Counted from the stretch's first letter, positions 1-13,042 are shown. The stretch is 64,000 bases of DNA from Branchiostoma floridae (GCF_000003815.2 NC_049995.1:13044062-13108061), one strand, 5' to 3'. Program-made: numbers and translations. Notes: generated by a model not told the origin, from the letters alone.

Positions 1-574
1 CCCCCAGAAAGCCTGCTATGGAGGCTACATCTAGACTCAAATCAGACAATCAGACATTCTTCAAGAACTACAAAGGAAGTCAGTCTAGCGACTCCGACAC
101 AAATAACGAAAGATTCAGTATTCTCCTACAACTTGAATTGTCGCTTTACCGACAAAATAAAGTATATGCTAGAGACAAAAAACTTTATCCATCCCCCCCC
201 CCCAAGTCTTTTCTCCAATCAGAGTTTGAGTCGCGGAGCTATATAGTAGTAGTCGTAATTTCTACCGGCTCGCTCCTCCGTGACGGCCTGCTGTACAAGC
301 GACCCAATACAAAAAGAAAAGGCCAGAAAAATTGTGTTTTGATCTCAGTGATGAGTTTTTATTCTTCCCATAGACTTCTATATGTTATAATCCGTGGTTT
401 ACATGGGCGCGTTCATAATGAAGCTACGTGAAATTTTATCAGATTTTTCATTCTGTGTTGAGCAAATTTACCCTATATCGCGGGAAAAATTGCCAACGTC
501 AAATAGACACTGTTTTTTATAGCAATTACAAACACGATTAGTCAGTCCCCCCAAAAGGCACTTTTTCGCTGTTA
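1..574. other. No gene seen
   Basis: Unassigned sequence with C11 at 193-203. CAGAAAGCCTGCTATGGAGG at 6-25 has a diverged copy at 1106-1125, so part is repetitive. Confidence 0.6.
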
Positions 575-842
575 GTGTACAACTACTCTCCAAGCAGAGG
601 TGAGGCTCCGGCTTTTTTNNNNNNNNNNNNNNNNNNNNNNNNNNNNNNNNNNNNNNNNNNNNNNNNNNNNNNNNNNNNNNNNNNNNNNNNNNNNNNNNNN
701 NNNNNNNNNNNNNNNNNNGGCCTTCTATTTTGTCATGTTTTTGTTGTTGTGTCCGGCCAAAAATAGAAAGCCCGATAAAAACGACTAAAAAACGTTTTAA
801 AAAAGCCGGAGCCTCACCTCTGCTTGGAGAGTGGTGTACAAC
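575..842. mobile_element. Foldback element containing an assembly gap
   Basis: Left arm 575-618 and right arm 797-842 are inverted copies (CTCTCCAAGCAGAGGTGAGG, CTCCGGCTTTTTT). The 100-N gap 619-718 lies between them, probably because the hairpin blocked assembly. Confidence 0.75.
619..718. other. Assembly gap (100 N)
   Basis: Run of N inside the foldback element 575-842; true length unknown. Confidence 1.
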
Positions 843-3303
843 CGCACCACTCAGAAACCAGGACTGTGTACCCCCGACCTAAACCAGGACTGTGTACCCC
901 CGACCTAGCGCGCGGCTGCAAGACTAATTTCTTCAGTTACAAACAAGCTTGCACCAATCTAACTTTTCAGCTGGCTAAAAGGGAATTTCTCACCACTAAA
1001 AACACGCGTCCGTGTAGCCATCTATTTTTTTTGGCTCGGATCTCTTGTACCCACTCGGAGTTAATTATCAATGAGACCTTATGGGCAAAAAAGACGAAAA
1101 ATGGCCCAGAGAGCCTGCTATGGTGGCTAATGTCACTTGCAGTAAGTACACGAATTAGAATGGCAGCGATCGCGCCTACAAAGTTTAAGAATGTACAGAC
1201 GTTGATATAGGGATGAAACTTTTTCCAGAATGAAAACATCGCAGTTTTCTCGACGATAACACATTGACCGCTTTGGCAATACCACGCGGCACGTGAAAAG
1301 CATTCACCACCCACCCCCATCCTCTTTCGATCTAATTCTTAGAGAGAATTAAGGTAAAGAGAAATTATACTACAAGAAACTAATACTTCATGAAAAAATT
1401 AGAAAGTTATCGTCTGTCTGCGTCGCATAAATTTACCACGTGCTACTTGAAATCCATAGATTAACAGCTTGGCAAAATAGGTCAATTCAAGAACACAAAC
1501 AGAGCTACTTTCACTTATACTTACAAAGATAGTAGGATATAAAATTGCCACAACAATGTCAACAAAGATGTTAGCTTACCTGGGTCATGTTGAATAGACA
1601 AAGTCGCAGAATGAAGCAGTTTTCAACACAAAACGCAGCTGACTCAGACTGTCTTCAAGATGACTGTCGACCGTGGTCTTCAACGCAGAATGGCCGGCTA
1701 GCTTTGCAATCTTTGACTGTCCGGGGGGTTTTATGACTCCAGGATGTGTGTGGGGTGTGGCGGGAGGGGGAGTGGTCAGGGAGGGAGGGATGGCGGTATG
1801 TTAGGCTCGGCAGCATAAAGTCCATAGGAACTTTTAGGGCAGAGATTGACGAGGACCAAAAAGTTGAATATGGACTGGGTTTGACAAACTTGGTTTGACA
1901 AACTTGGTTTGATGATATCCATTTTTAACCACAATGAGTCTATGTGCGTTCTGTCCTTTGGCCCACGGCCCAATCCCCCGGGAGGAAATGTGTCTGTTCA
2001 GCTAGCGCTATTGTATCCGATAGTGACGATAACGTGTCAAAATCAGGTACAGTCGGTCTGTTGACCGGGGGTGGTCGCGGGGGCGCTTTATTTGCAGCTG
2101 TGCGAGCGCACTACCTCCCTCCATTTCAAAAGTCGGTGTCGCCGGGATCATCTGTTTATTGCGTATTGTTTGGGGACGGAACACGACAAATAATCCTACT
2201 GTCCCTGGTTAGCAGTGAGTGGTTAGTGCAGGTTCCTACCCTAGGAAATCCACGCTGCTGATTGGCTAAGCTAAGGGATGTAGCCTGTGTAAATATGTAA
2301 TGATTATCAGGGGCCTCTGTGGAAAAAGTACACCGTAAGTAACAATTTCTCCTTCTGCTGTCTAATTTAATGCCGTTTTGTTGTGGCAGTAGAAAAAATG
2401 TGTTATATTTGAGCAAAAAATATACTAGACTTTTTGTAATACGCGTTGGTTAGATAGGCAGCAAAATCTACCAGATATACAAACCTATTCTACAAAAAGA
2501 GGTTTCGTCGGGGATAATAATGTCCGCGACTTGCGGCCCCTACATCCACCACCCCACACATCTTAACCTCTGCTCGGAGAATAACCAAACAAAGGGGCTA
2601 CACAAACGGGTGCCAAATGGTGTGGTACTGTAAATGCGTTCAAGTTAGCAGTGATTTAATTTCGTGGCAGTGGGAAAATTGAGTGTTTACCATGGCAAGT
2701 ACCTCAATCATTTCATTATCATAATCATAGTACAATGCATAGTACGTACATGTAGCAAGAAGGGGGTGGCGTAGTGAAGCGGCCAACAAACATAAAACCA
2801 TTTACAGTAAGCTATTTATGGTTTGCGATTCGACCAAGCAGTACTCGTTTATGATAGGGTCCTTTCAAGAATCTGGATTTGAACGTACAGAGGCAATGGG
2901 TCCTTGAAGTTGATCCGATTCATACTAATCTATTCATAATAAGGGGTTTCTAATCAATCCGTGCAAACTCAGTGCAAAATTGAATTACGATTAACAAATA
3001 ATAAAAGATTAATGAACCAGTTGTTAAAATGTAAAATCATTTGTCGAAGGCATATGGGGCCGTGGAACTCTATTTTTAAATTATGTATTTATGTATTAGC
3101 TTAAGTCAGGCACAGATTAATCTCTAAAGAAGCCCTGTGTACAAAGAAATGGGCAACGATGTAAAGAAATACAAATGAATAATAATTAACTACTAAGTAA
3201 CAAATATATCTTCAATATGGCTACTTAAATAAACTAATAAACCATGACACCAAAATGATAACTCAAATAAATATGAATTTCAAGTTCTTTTTGGTAGTTT
3301 TTG
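843..3303. other. No supported gene
   Basis: A 26-bp unit (AACCAGGACTGTGTACCCCC...) is duplicated exactly at 856-881 and 882-907. TTTGACAAACTTGG is duplicated at about 1888-1915. A minus-strand frame at 967-1320 contains a hydrophobic stretch (NFVGAIAAILIRVL) but has no splice or homology support. The rest is unrecognised. Confidence 0.55.
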
Positions 3304-3470
3304 AGTTGTTTTCGGTAGTTTTCAAGTTGTTTTCGGTTGTTTTCGGTTGTTTTCGGTATTTAGTGAAAGTTGTTTTCGGTTGTTTTCGGTTGTTTTCGGT
3401 TGTTTTCGGTTGTTTTCGGTTGTTTTCGGTTGTTTTCGGTTGTTTTCGGTTGTTTTCGGTATTTAGTGAG
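3304..3470. repeat. Minisatellite, unit TGTTTTCGGT
   Basis: A 10-bp unit in about 13 copies, interrupted once by TATTTAGTGAAAGT. An open frame across it is only the translated repeat. Confidence 0.9.
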
Positions 3471-5399
3471 ACCGCGATGAGGGACTTAAAATAGGAATAT
3501 GACTACTTCACTAGCACAGTTACAGAAGACATTTGTTTGTGTATGTTATATTCAGTCAGAGTGACCCATCTCAGCTCAGTCTTGCTCTTCAATAGGGTAT
3601 TGAATGTTGGGTTAATTATTTTCTGAAGCATTGATTCACTTTATCCAAAAAGTCTTCTATGGCCAGCATTCGTTGTGCATTTTGAACTCTACAGCGCCAC
3701 CCCCCATTTAGTACTTGACCTCTTTTCAACCTTATAGCTGTATCAGACTTGTGGGAAATCATGTTGCAATTTATTATCTATAAACTTTTGGACACGAGTA
3801 CTGGCTGTGCGATCTGAATCTACCCTTGACCCAAGACATGACCTGGGATGCAATAAGAGTATAAAGTTGCCAGCAAAAAATGTACGATAAATCACCTAGT
3901 CTGATCTTTGGCCTCCGCTTATTGATAGTTTCTCAGTGTAATGTGACTTGAAAGTGTACCCTATCTTTCGTCTTTTGTTTCACACAGAAACAACCCTCGT
4001 TCTCGCGCAAATGGACAGCAAAACAAAACAAAACAAAAAAACAAAACAAAAAAAACAACAACAGTGGTTTTCGAATGCCTACTAGTAATCCGTACCAAGC
4101 GGGAAACTTGGGGTTTTTGTGTGGTTCGAAGTCCACTTTTAGATATTTAGACATTTGAACAAATCATATACAGCAGACCATAAATGTTCCCATGCCCCTA
4201 CCCCTGGCCATTTGTTTTCAATTTGCCAAGGTCAAAGAGGAACCCTATCTGTGCGTGCCGAATAGCCAAACCAATAAATAAATAAATAAGGTCAAAGAAC
4301 TTTACCTTACTCTCCCACCACTGCCGCCCCCAGTGTAAATCGTACAGTCCCTAAGATAAATTACATATTCTGTGACCTTTCACCAAACTTCCTGCCGGCT
4401 TCAATACGCGACGTGCTTCAAGATAAATCACCAAGTCTGCGATCTTTGACCTCACTTCCTGCCAGTTTCTCAGTAAGACGTGATTAGAATATCGACAGTT
4501 CTTTCATTCCTTTCATTCATTCAGAAGCACAAGAACTCGCTGAAAACAACTGCCTTTCAAAACCTTATCCTAGAGGATACCATGATATTTTTCGCAATTT
4601 CTATACTATTTTAAGGAACAGCTTAGCGTAGGTTTACATTCTGTTTACCACAGTTACACTGCCCCCCTCCCCAACATAAAACTGATCGTTAACAAACGCC
4701 TTATTCTAATATTTACCACCAAAGAAGCACTGACCATGATAAATCAACGACAATCAACGGTCTTACCTATGGGTTCGTGGTGGTCTCCGGATTATATGGT
4801 GTCTAAAATTCCGTTAAAATCGCCTCAGTTTGCAGACGACAAATGATCCCGAAAATGACGTGACTAAACAGCAGCCGGAACGGGGTAAAGGTTAGAGGTC
4901 AAAAACCTGATACACTTGAGCAAGGTGACCTGAAACCACAGTTTACCGCATAACGCTAAAGGCTTCACTATGGTTTCACAATGCCTGTGTACTAGCTTCC
5001 TCTACTTGTTCGCTTCTGTTTGAGACATGATTTGGACATTGAATAATGAAAAGACTTGTGTGGTGCTCTACAATTTGTTTATAACTCGATATCAGCACAG
5101 TTGCCTGGGTCGACCACTATATTGCGTCCATTCAATTTCAATGAAAAATATATATGAAAATGAAAATAGAAATAATTTATGAATAAAAGGAAACATATGG
5201 ATGCAGGTGGGCCTGTGTGCGTTTAAAGCGATGACTAATACTTTAAAGATGATGAAAAAACGGGGAGTGGTGCCTAAATTCAGCACTGACACTTTCAAAA
5301 ATTGTTCTAAACCCGACAAGCAACACACATTAAATACGCACAGAAATGTTTTGTCAAATACCGGTACCACTAACGAATTTCTTTTCAGAAGTATTTGGC
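3471..5399. other. No gene seen
   Basis: AT-rich unique-looking sequence apart from the LINE terminus at 4236. TGCCAG(T/C)TTCTCAGT-type segments recur near 3920 and 4460, hinting at an old duplication. Confidence 0.55.
4236..4290 (+). mobile_element. LINE 3' terminus, (AATA)n tail
   Basis: GTGCGTGCCGAATAGCCAAA then CCAATAAATAAATAAATAA. The same terminus (GTGCGTGCTGAACAGCCAAA) is at 51280-51320. Only the end is identifiable. Confidence 0.5.
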
Positions 5400-6760
5400 A
5401 TAGACAAGAAAAAATGCCCTTGAAAGTCCAGCACACCACCAAATGAAGCGAGATAAATAACGTATAAATGTCCACGTCAGGTTCGGTCCATTCTGAATGA
5501 GAAAGACGGCGGTTATGATTTAATTCATCAATATTTCCTGCACTACTGCCAAGTGTCAGAAGGTGGAGTCGCATACTCGTCTAGTTTGTGCCTGAAGTAT
5601 AGAAATACATATTGTAGTGCTTTCAGGATTTCTTTTGCATTGTCATCAATTGTCAATTGATTACTGCATTTGATACTAGCGCTTCTTTGACAATAGTTGT
5701 GAACGGTAAAAGTTCAGAAATGCAAAGGGTAGAGTAAAATGTCGGCGCTGACTGATGCTATAGTTTTCTCGATTGAAAAAAAAACACATTATGGTAATAC
5801 AAGACGAAGTGGAAATAGTTGAAGGAAGACTGAATGCAGCTGCAGAGTGTCCAGACCACTGCAGCAGCAGGGCACAGTGGACTACTACTACTATCATGGT
5901 AATATGGAGCATATCTTAGATTCGTTACCATTTCTTAATCATTCCTTTTTACTACCAATAATATTACAAAAGACATGTTAAGCATTTTTTTCAGATCCCA
6001 CAAAGCGGCTCTGACAATTCTTGGCCGATGTAAATAACATGCATTTTTGTGTGATAAGCAAAACAAAACGCCCTTGAACGGACTGTACTCCAAGTCCAGC
6101 ACACCGACAAATGAAGCCATGGGAGATCAATAAAGTGTTTTCATGTCAGATTCGATCCGTTTTGACTGTCAGACTGGGAGAGACGGTGGCTATGATTTAA
6201 TTCATTACCGTTTCCTGCTATACTGTCCTGTGTTAGAAGGTGAAGTCACACGCTCGTCTAGTTTGGGCCTGAAGTATAGAAATACATTTGGTAATGTTCC
6301 GAAGATTTCTCATGTGTTATCATCATTTGACCTTATCTATTGCTTACTGAGTTTGATACCAGGGTATAATGTAATAAGAAGGAACACATAGCTGCTTCTT
6401 AAGAGGAAGTTGTGAATTAAAGGGCAAACGTTAATAAATACAAATGGTAACAAATCTGTACTGACTGATACTATTGTATTCTTGATGAAAACATCTGTTG
6501 CTACCGTAGCCTTGATTTATAGTAATTTCAAAATTAAAAACAACATATCACAAAGGCACATGCATTGGACATTTCTTTCTAATGCCACAAATTGACAGAG
6601 GTAAATATGCATCGTATGCAAAACAAAACGCCCTCAGAAAGACTCTTCTCCGAGTCCAGCGAATGAAGCCATGGAGATCAATAAAGTGTGTCCACGTCAA
6701 CTTCGATCCTTTCTGACTGGGAGAGACGGCGGGTATGATTTAATTCATCTCCACCGTGAC
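5400..6760. repeat. Tandem repeat, period about 550-670 bp, 3 copies
   Basis: Anchors GGGAGAGACGG(C/T)GG...TATGATTTAATTCATC occur near 5505, 6180 and 6722. The preceding AAACAAAACGCCCT...AATGAAGCCATGG occurs near 6065 and 6625, with a diverged form near 5410. The third copy is partial and runs into the next array. Confidence 0.75.
5818..5900 (+). mobile_element. Second copy of the (CTA)n-tailed retroelement end
   Basis: GTTGAAGGAAGACTGAATG through CACAGTGGACTACTACTACT matches 42958-43037 with few differences. Confidence 0.5.
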
Positions 6761-6842
6761 AGCCTGATCGTTCGCTTCAATCGTGTCTGATGGATTACTT
6801 CACGGGCTTCAACCAATGTCTTTGGGCAAGGGCAGAACGCGC

Positions 6843-7860
6843 GGTCAACCAGGGCGAAGGGATTTAACCACACACAAGACGAGTCAATTTGAATGTGGGG
6901 TAATATCGCGGATTTGGAAAATTCAATCAACGCTAGTCCCTTACACATGCGTAAAACTTGGTACAGGACATGTGTATCAACTTGTTGCAGGATAAATGTA
7001 AAATCACTGGTTTCCAACAATAGAATCAGGTCGAAAGGGATTAAGCACGACAAGACGAGTCAATTTGAATGTGGAGTAATATCGAAGATTTGGAAAATTC
7101 AATCAACGCTAGTCCCTTACGCATGCGTAAAACTTGGTACAGAATAAGACATTGTAATATCACGTGTGATTTCGGCAATACAATCACATCGAAAGGAATT
7201 AACCACACAAAAGACAAGGCAATTTGAATGTGGAGTAATATTGCGGATTTGGAAAATTCAATCAAAGATAGTCCTTTGCACATGGGTATCAACTTGTTGC
7301 AGGATAAATGTAAAATCACGGGTTTTTACAACAATAGAACCACTTCGAAAGGAATTAACCACACACAAGACGAGTCAATTTGAATGTGGGGTAATATCGT
7401 GGATTTGGAAAATTCAATCAAAGGTAGTAGGAAAATTCAATCAAAGATAGTCCTTTGGACGTATATCAACTTGTTGCAGAATAGGAGTGAGATCACGTGC
7501 TTTTTCAACAATATAACCACTTCGAAAGGGATTAACCATCCACAAGACGAGTCAATTTGGACGTGTAATAAAATCTCGGATTAGGAAAATCAATTAATGG
7601 TTGTCTCTTGCTTCCACGTATCAACTTGTTGCAAAATAAGTGTAAAATCACGGGTTATTCTAACAATACAATTACTTCGAAAGCAAATGACCACACAGAA
7701 GACCAGTCAGTGTATTTGAATGTGGAGTAAAATCTGGGGTTATGAAAATTCAATCAAATGTAGTCCCTTGCACATGTGTAATAACATGTTGAAGGATAAG
7801 TGAAAAATCACGTGTTATGCCAACAATAGGATAATTTCGAAATGGATTTCTCGCTTACAT
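6843..7860. repeat. Tandem array, period about 165 bp, 6 or more units
   Basis: CAATTTGAATGTGG recurs near 6885, 7061, 7219, 7375, 7552 (diverged) and 7712, each followed by GTAATATCG.GGATTTGGAA, AATTCAATCAA and CAACTTGTTGCA. Units diverge toward the right end. Translations of the units are not genes. Confidence 0.85.
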
Positions 7861-8051
7861 ATGACAAGTGAATGGAACCTGAGGTTTAAAAAAAAATCTA
7901 ATCAGCTGCATTCCTTGTACGTGTACTTGTTACCGTAATGCATGTTTTACAAGACAATCAGATCACAAAACTAGTTATCGATGTTATACTTTTGACATTT
8001 AAGATGCTGACTTTTCATGACCATTTTGTTTTCAAAATACAATAGAATTAA

Positions 8052-8300
8052 GTCAAAATGTAGTTACTCAAGTAACTGGATGTGATTACAATATTTTCTA
8101 TTAGACGGCTAAATTTGTCTTCATTCATTGTTAGGGTATTAAGACCAGTTTCTTCCATATCACTTCAGTGTCAGGGACGAAATATAGTGGATACTATATG
8201 AAACGCCTTACCGTTTCCAAAATCATATCCAGTTGCTTGAGTAACTGCTTTTTGGCATACCTTATTACCTGGATGTCTAACCTTCATCGAAGTACGATAG
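8052..8300. repeat. Dispersed repeat family E, inverted pair
   Basis: TAGTTACTCAAGTAACTGGA (8060-8079) is mirrored by TCCAGTTGCTTGAGTAACTG at 8226-8245, which continues CTTTTTGGCATACC and ACCTGGATGTCTAACCTTCA. Copies without the left arm are at 23310-23402, 24073-24175 and 58640-58740. Confidence 0.6.
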
Positions 8301-8393
8301 CATTAAAACTGGAATTACCTATTATTGCATGATATTTTGGCATATCCTATATCTACCGTACTTAAGTTAAACCGGTAGGCAGCTTATCCCCAG

Positions 8394-8715
8394 TTCAAGC
8401 AAGGACGACCCAAACAAAGAAGGTCTGACAGAAGAGACGCCAATTTCCTCTTACAATGTCGAAGCTCTTCTGAGTTTTAATTAAGGTAACCCTGGTTGTC
8501 CCAGTTGTCTTGATGTTTCTCAACCATTCTTTACACATGAATCTCTTTCTCTCCTGAAAAACACAAGAAAACAAGAAAAATAAGAAAAAGAATTGTTGGG
8601 CAGTTGAAGAAAGGACGACCCAAACAAAGAAGCTCTGACAGAGGCGACGCCAATTTCCTCCTACAAGGTCAAAGCCCTTCTGGGTACTAATTAAGGTCAC
8701 CCTGGTTGTCCCAGG
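8394..8715. repeat. Tandem duplication, period 210 bp
   Basis: AGGACGACCCAAACAAAGAA through CCCTGGTTGTCCCAG (~112 bp) at 8394-8505 and 8604-8715. On the minus strand both copies stay open and read GTTRVTLI.TQK.FD..GGNW, which could be chance. Confidence 0.8.
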
Positions 8716-8829
8716 AGGCGGCATGTCTGTCTTACGTGCTTCTACTTTCGCTTTCACATCTCGCCTGTCCTATCTCTGCGTCACACCACTGCACATGGGA
8801 ACCCTCGGGTCAGCGTTTTAATCACCGAG

Positions 8830-9162
8830 GCGGCGTCTTATGCAACCCTGTCGGCATACTTATTCATGAAATGTTAGATTGTTAAAGCTTGGCACATTCG
8901 CCATAGGACTGGTTGTACGACTGCGACTTGAGAATATCTTTGGAACATTTGTGAACAGTACGAAATACTGCTATCCTGTCATGGAAATGTTTTGTTATGA
9001 ATTAACAATACAAACGAGCAGCTTCTTATGCGACCCAGTCGGCATATTTATTCATTAATGTTAGATTGTTAAAGCTTGGCACATACGCCATGGGACTGGT
9101 TGTACGACTGCGGCTTGAGAATAGTTTCGGAACATTTGTGAACAATGCGAAATACACCATTA
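8830..9162. repeat. Tandem duplication, period about 190 bp
   Basis: Both copies carry TTAGATTGTTAAAGCTTGGC, GGACTGGTTGTACGACTGCG and GGAACATTTGTGAACA. Confidence 0.8.
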
Positions 9163-9227
9163 TTCTTCAAATGTGTCGCACGGATGCCTACTAAAGTAAA
9201 CCAACGGAATTCGCATTGTGGTGAATG

Positions 9228-9305
9228 ATAATGAAGATGATGATGATTAAAGACCTTTATTGTACTTTTATCGTGGCTTAATTGTGCTACCAGGTCGTAG
9301 CACAG
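9228..9305 (-). mobile_element. LINE 3' terminus, minus strand
   Basis: On the minus strand it reads AGTACAATAAAGGTCTTTAA followed by (ATC)n, the same style of end as the larger LINE at 42085. Short fragment. Confidence 0.4.
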
Positions 9306-10749
9306 TTTGAACGTGTCGTTGAAAGTCAACTATCTGATGACAAAAGCTTTCCCTCATACATTTTCGGCGGTTAATTTACCATTCTGCTGCACACACAAGA
9401 GCGCTGCTTTAATCACAGGTAAGACCCCGACAGTGACCCTGGAGCTATTTATATTCATCAGGTCTCCCATACTTAACAGGAAAACCGATAACAATTGATT
9501 TCTAGATAGCTATTAGGAAAGCTAATAAGATAGTAGACCTCCGTACCCTTTTCGTTAATAATTATTCAAACACATGGACATTCAGTGGAATAAACCATAG
9601 CACAGTGTGAATAAAAGCAACTTTTATTGAGGTCCGAATGGATACATTTTTTATCTACGACAAGAACATGCTTTACAACAAGGCAGATTATTTGTACGGT
9701 GTTGGAGAGAACATGAACATCGTTACCGTCGCTAGAGGGCCATCCTTCTACATGTATATGTCCTACCAAAGGCCGCACTGTTACAAAGGGAACTCCCATT
9801 CACATTACGTGGCGCGCTGATTTGAGTTGGGCGCAGATGTTCAAGTGAGGAAAATGAATTAGGCGCAGTGCAGCAAGGAATGGGGAAATATCTGGCTCTA
9901 CAAATTTAGGGCCCTAGTGGGGTCGACTTCATCATTGTTGAAGAAGGGACTTGTTGGAGTATCTTCCCAGGGACAGAAAAAGAAGACGTGTTTTGAGGTA
10001 AGTCTTAGGAAGACGTCAGTAAGACATCTCTGTTTTGTGCTATCGTCTTTAAAAATCGTAGCATGCCGCAAAGATGTTATTGGGTTCCTTTCTTTCGTCT
10101 TAGATCTACTCTGCACTTTGGTTTCAGTACGACCATTACACATTTTAATGAATGGTAAATATGTATCGTGATCGAGGTAGTGCTTTGATACATTCCTTGT
10201 AGTAATAATGAGCGAGTCTCGTTTGCTTGGGGCTGCACTGACGGATTCACTGTTCTTCTTACTCCTTAGAAATCCATTTCTTTCAGAGTCTTAAAGTGTC
10301 TTTTAGAACATATTAGATAGAGCAAGACGAATATAGTTAAGGCTTAATTTCTTCTAAGGCTCAATTTCTTTCAAGACATTGCTATCTACCATTACGATAA
10401 GATTGTAAACTTCGCCACATATACCATCCTATGTCATTTTGACAGATCTTCCCAGCTCATTCGTCACGGTCATGCCATAGCAAAATAGTATTTTCTTTCT
10501 TGTCGGTAGCACTTTCATTTCTTTACATCAGGTTAACTGTATCTAATTTCACTTGACAGGTAAGCGTGACCAAAATGCGTTACCATCATTTGGGCTCTAT
10601 CCAGCCCGAACTTTCTCATACGTGTTGAATCAATCATAGTCATATATCATTGTAGAGAGCGTCTTCGCCACATAAGACAATTATCTTCTTGTTCCCTCTG
10701 CCTCTCACTTTTCTGTCAAACCTCTGCTTCTCCAAAACACAAAGGATTT
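9306..10749. other. No gene seen
   Basis: Short frames only, without family resemblance. Confidence 0.55.
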
Positions 10750-12260
10750 AAAAACGTGACAAGAATTGTGGCTCTATGCGGCCTGCACTTCCTCAAAAAA
10801 TGTCATCGGTAAAAATCACGTGAATCTGCTTTCGTCGGCCTTTAAGTACATAGGAAAATAGCTTAAAGGATGCGTCATCTTATCATAATTTACCTTAGAT
10901 GACTTGCATTGCTCAGATCACCAATCGTATTTAAATAATTTTAGCACCCGGTTTCTAATTGCAATCGTACATTTTATTTTTTATTTATTAATTGAGATTG
11001 TAGTAGACGTCTATTAGATTAGTTAAACGTTGTTTTTTTACTAACCTCTTGCTTTACAATTGGCCACTAATCATGGAACTATCATCTTAAAAAACACACA
11101 CACACACACACACACAAAGATGTAGAAACCTTACGACAATCTCGAGTGAAGCGTTCGCTATACTTGGCTTCAAATTTTTCACACAAGTCGCATCATTCAT
11201 GGTCTGTCATTGCTAAACACCATGTGAATCGCCTATCCCCAAGAGTACTGCTACTTCCTCAACAAATGTCATCAGTAAAACGTATTGTGTATCTACTTCC
11301 TTCTTTGAGTACAGGGAAAGATACCTTAAAGGATGTCGCATCTTATTATCTTACCTTAAATGACTTGCATTGCTCAGATCGCCAAAAGTATTTGGAAAAT
11401 TTTCACCAAACACACAATTAAAATGATTCTAGCACCCAGATCTTAATTGCAATCTTACAACAGAGTTGTATTGGATTACTTCAACGTTCATTTATTGTTT
11501 AATGACCTCTTGCTTTGTAAAAGGCGACTAATCCTAGATTTATTATCCTGACGTGACCAGAATATCGAGTCAACCGTTCCCAATCATTCATTCATTAATT
11601 CATTCATTGCTAAAGACCGAGTATTTGCTTAATGACATCTTACTAATAGTATATAGAAGGCGACCTGTACTGGAACTATCAACTTGAAAAACCCTAAAGA
11701 TGTAGAAACGTGACAAGAATCTCGAATGAACCGTTCGCTATACAAGGCTCCACATTTTTCACACAAGTCGCATCATTCATGGTCTGTCATTGCTAAATAC
11801 CGTGTGAATCGCCTTTCCCCAAGAGTACTCCTACTTCCTCAACAAATGTCATCAGTAAAAAGTATTGTGTATCTGTTTTCGTCTTTGAATACATGGGAAG
11901 ATACCTTAAAGGACGTCGCATCTTATTATCTTACCTTAAATGACTTGCATTGCTCACATGGCCAAAAGTATTTGAAAAATTTCACCAAACACACAATTAA
12001 AATGATTCTAGTACCCAGATCTTAATTGCAATCTTACAACAGACTTGTATTGGATTACTTCAACGTTCATTTGTTGTTTAATGACCTCTCGCTTTGTAAA
12101 AGGCAACTTATCCTAGATTTACCATCTTGACGTGACCAGAATCTCGAGTCAACCGTTCCCTTCCCGTGGCTCCACATTTTTCATACAAGTCGCATCATTC
12201 ATGGTCTGTCATTGCTAAAGACCGTGTGAATCGCCTTTCCCCAAGAGTACTGTAGGAGCC
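10750..12260. repeat. Tandem array, period about 430-580 bp, 3-4 units
   Basis: CACACAAGTCGCATCATTCA and AAGAGTACT recur at about 11180, 11760 and 12180. An older diverged unit lies at 10750-10970. Reading frames 11146-11421 and 11726-12025 are homologous only because the DNA is duplicated. A (CA)n run sits at 11095-11117. Confidence 0.8.
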
Positions 12261-12537
12261 AGATAACTTTCACAAGGGTCAGCTTTACGGCGCCGAAGTC
12301 AAGTTTTGAATGTCACATTTGCCGAGCACCATTAAAAGTCAGCACGTTTAAGCCTCTTTTGAAATATGTAACCGCTAGGGTGACGTGACCCGCGGATTTG
12401 ACGAGACCAGGCGAACAGTGGCTGAATGTCACGGTCTGCGGGTATATTGCAAACCGGTGACCCCCAGTGTTACTCACGTCAGTGTAAATAGTAAACTTGC
12501 AGCATAAATTACTGTCTGTAGCTTCAAATGTTGAAAG

Positions 12538-12637
12538 NNNNNNNNNNNNNNNNNNNNNNNNNNNNNNNNNNNNNNNNNNNNNNNNNNNNNNNNNNNNNNN
12601 NNNNNNNNNNNNNNNNNNNNNNNNNNNNNNNNNNNNN
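12538..12637. other. Assembly gap (100 N)
   Basis: Run of N; no repeat recognised on either side. Confidence 1.
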
Positions 12638-13042
12638 ACGACTAGTGATGAATGAAGTGGGCACTTTTCCTTTCTTCTGGGTGCAGGTTCCTAATCTGTT
12701 AATGTTCTTACGGTCGTGTTTCATAGCGTTAGCGTGAAACGTTTACACTTTATAGATCGCTTGAAATATTTGTAAACATACTCGAGACGATCGCTGTATA
12801 CGTAGATAACCAGTGCTGTTGCAGTTTCTTCTCTAAATCTGATCTTAGATACATTGGAGAAAATGTACCTGTTTTGAAAAATTAGATATTCCTATGACAA
12901 TTGAATTCTTTAAATGGTAATATTCTATTCTATATGCCGAGTCTATCTGAACTGATCGTCCGGCAGGATAAAAAGGACAAGAAGAATGTATTGTTGACCG
13001 TCCAATTTTGCAATGATTCCATATTAATCTATCCCTAGGACT

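Noticed and set aside
967-1320. Minus-strand 117-codon frame with a hydrophobic stretch, plus an ATG ACC CAG then GTAAGC at about 1578-1590 on the same strand
   Set aside because: No acceptor of quality links the two, and no family is recognised; too weak to call a gene.
3255-3494. Open frame rich in VVFGCFRLFS repeats
   Set aside because: It is only the translation of the TGTTTTCGGT minisatellite.
5092-5574. Minus-strand 160-codon frame
   Set aside because: It overlaps a ~600-bp tandem repeat, and its composition (Phe, Leu, Ile runs) matches AT-rich non-coding DNA.
6783-7860. CRISPR-like array (regular repeats about 165 bp apart)
   Set aside because: The whole unit repeats, there are no unique spacers, and the sequence is a eukaryotic tandem repeat.
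8395-8757. Minus-strand frame with an internally repeated GTTRVTLI...GGNW block
   Set aside because: The repeat arises from a 210-bp DNA duplication; no splice sites and no known domain.
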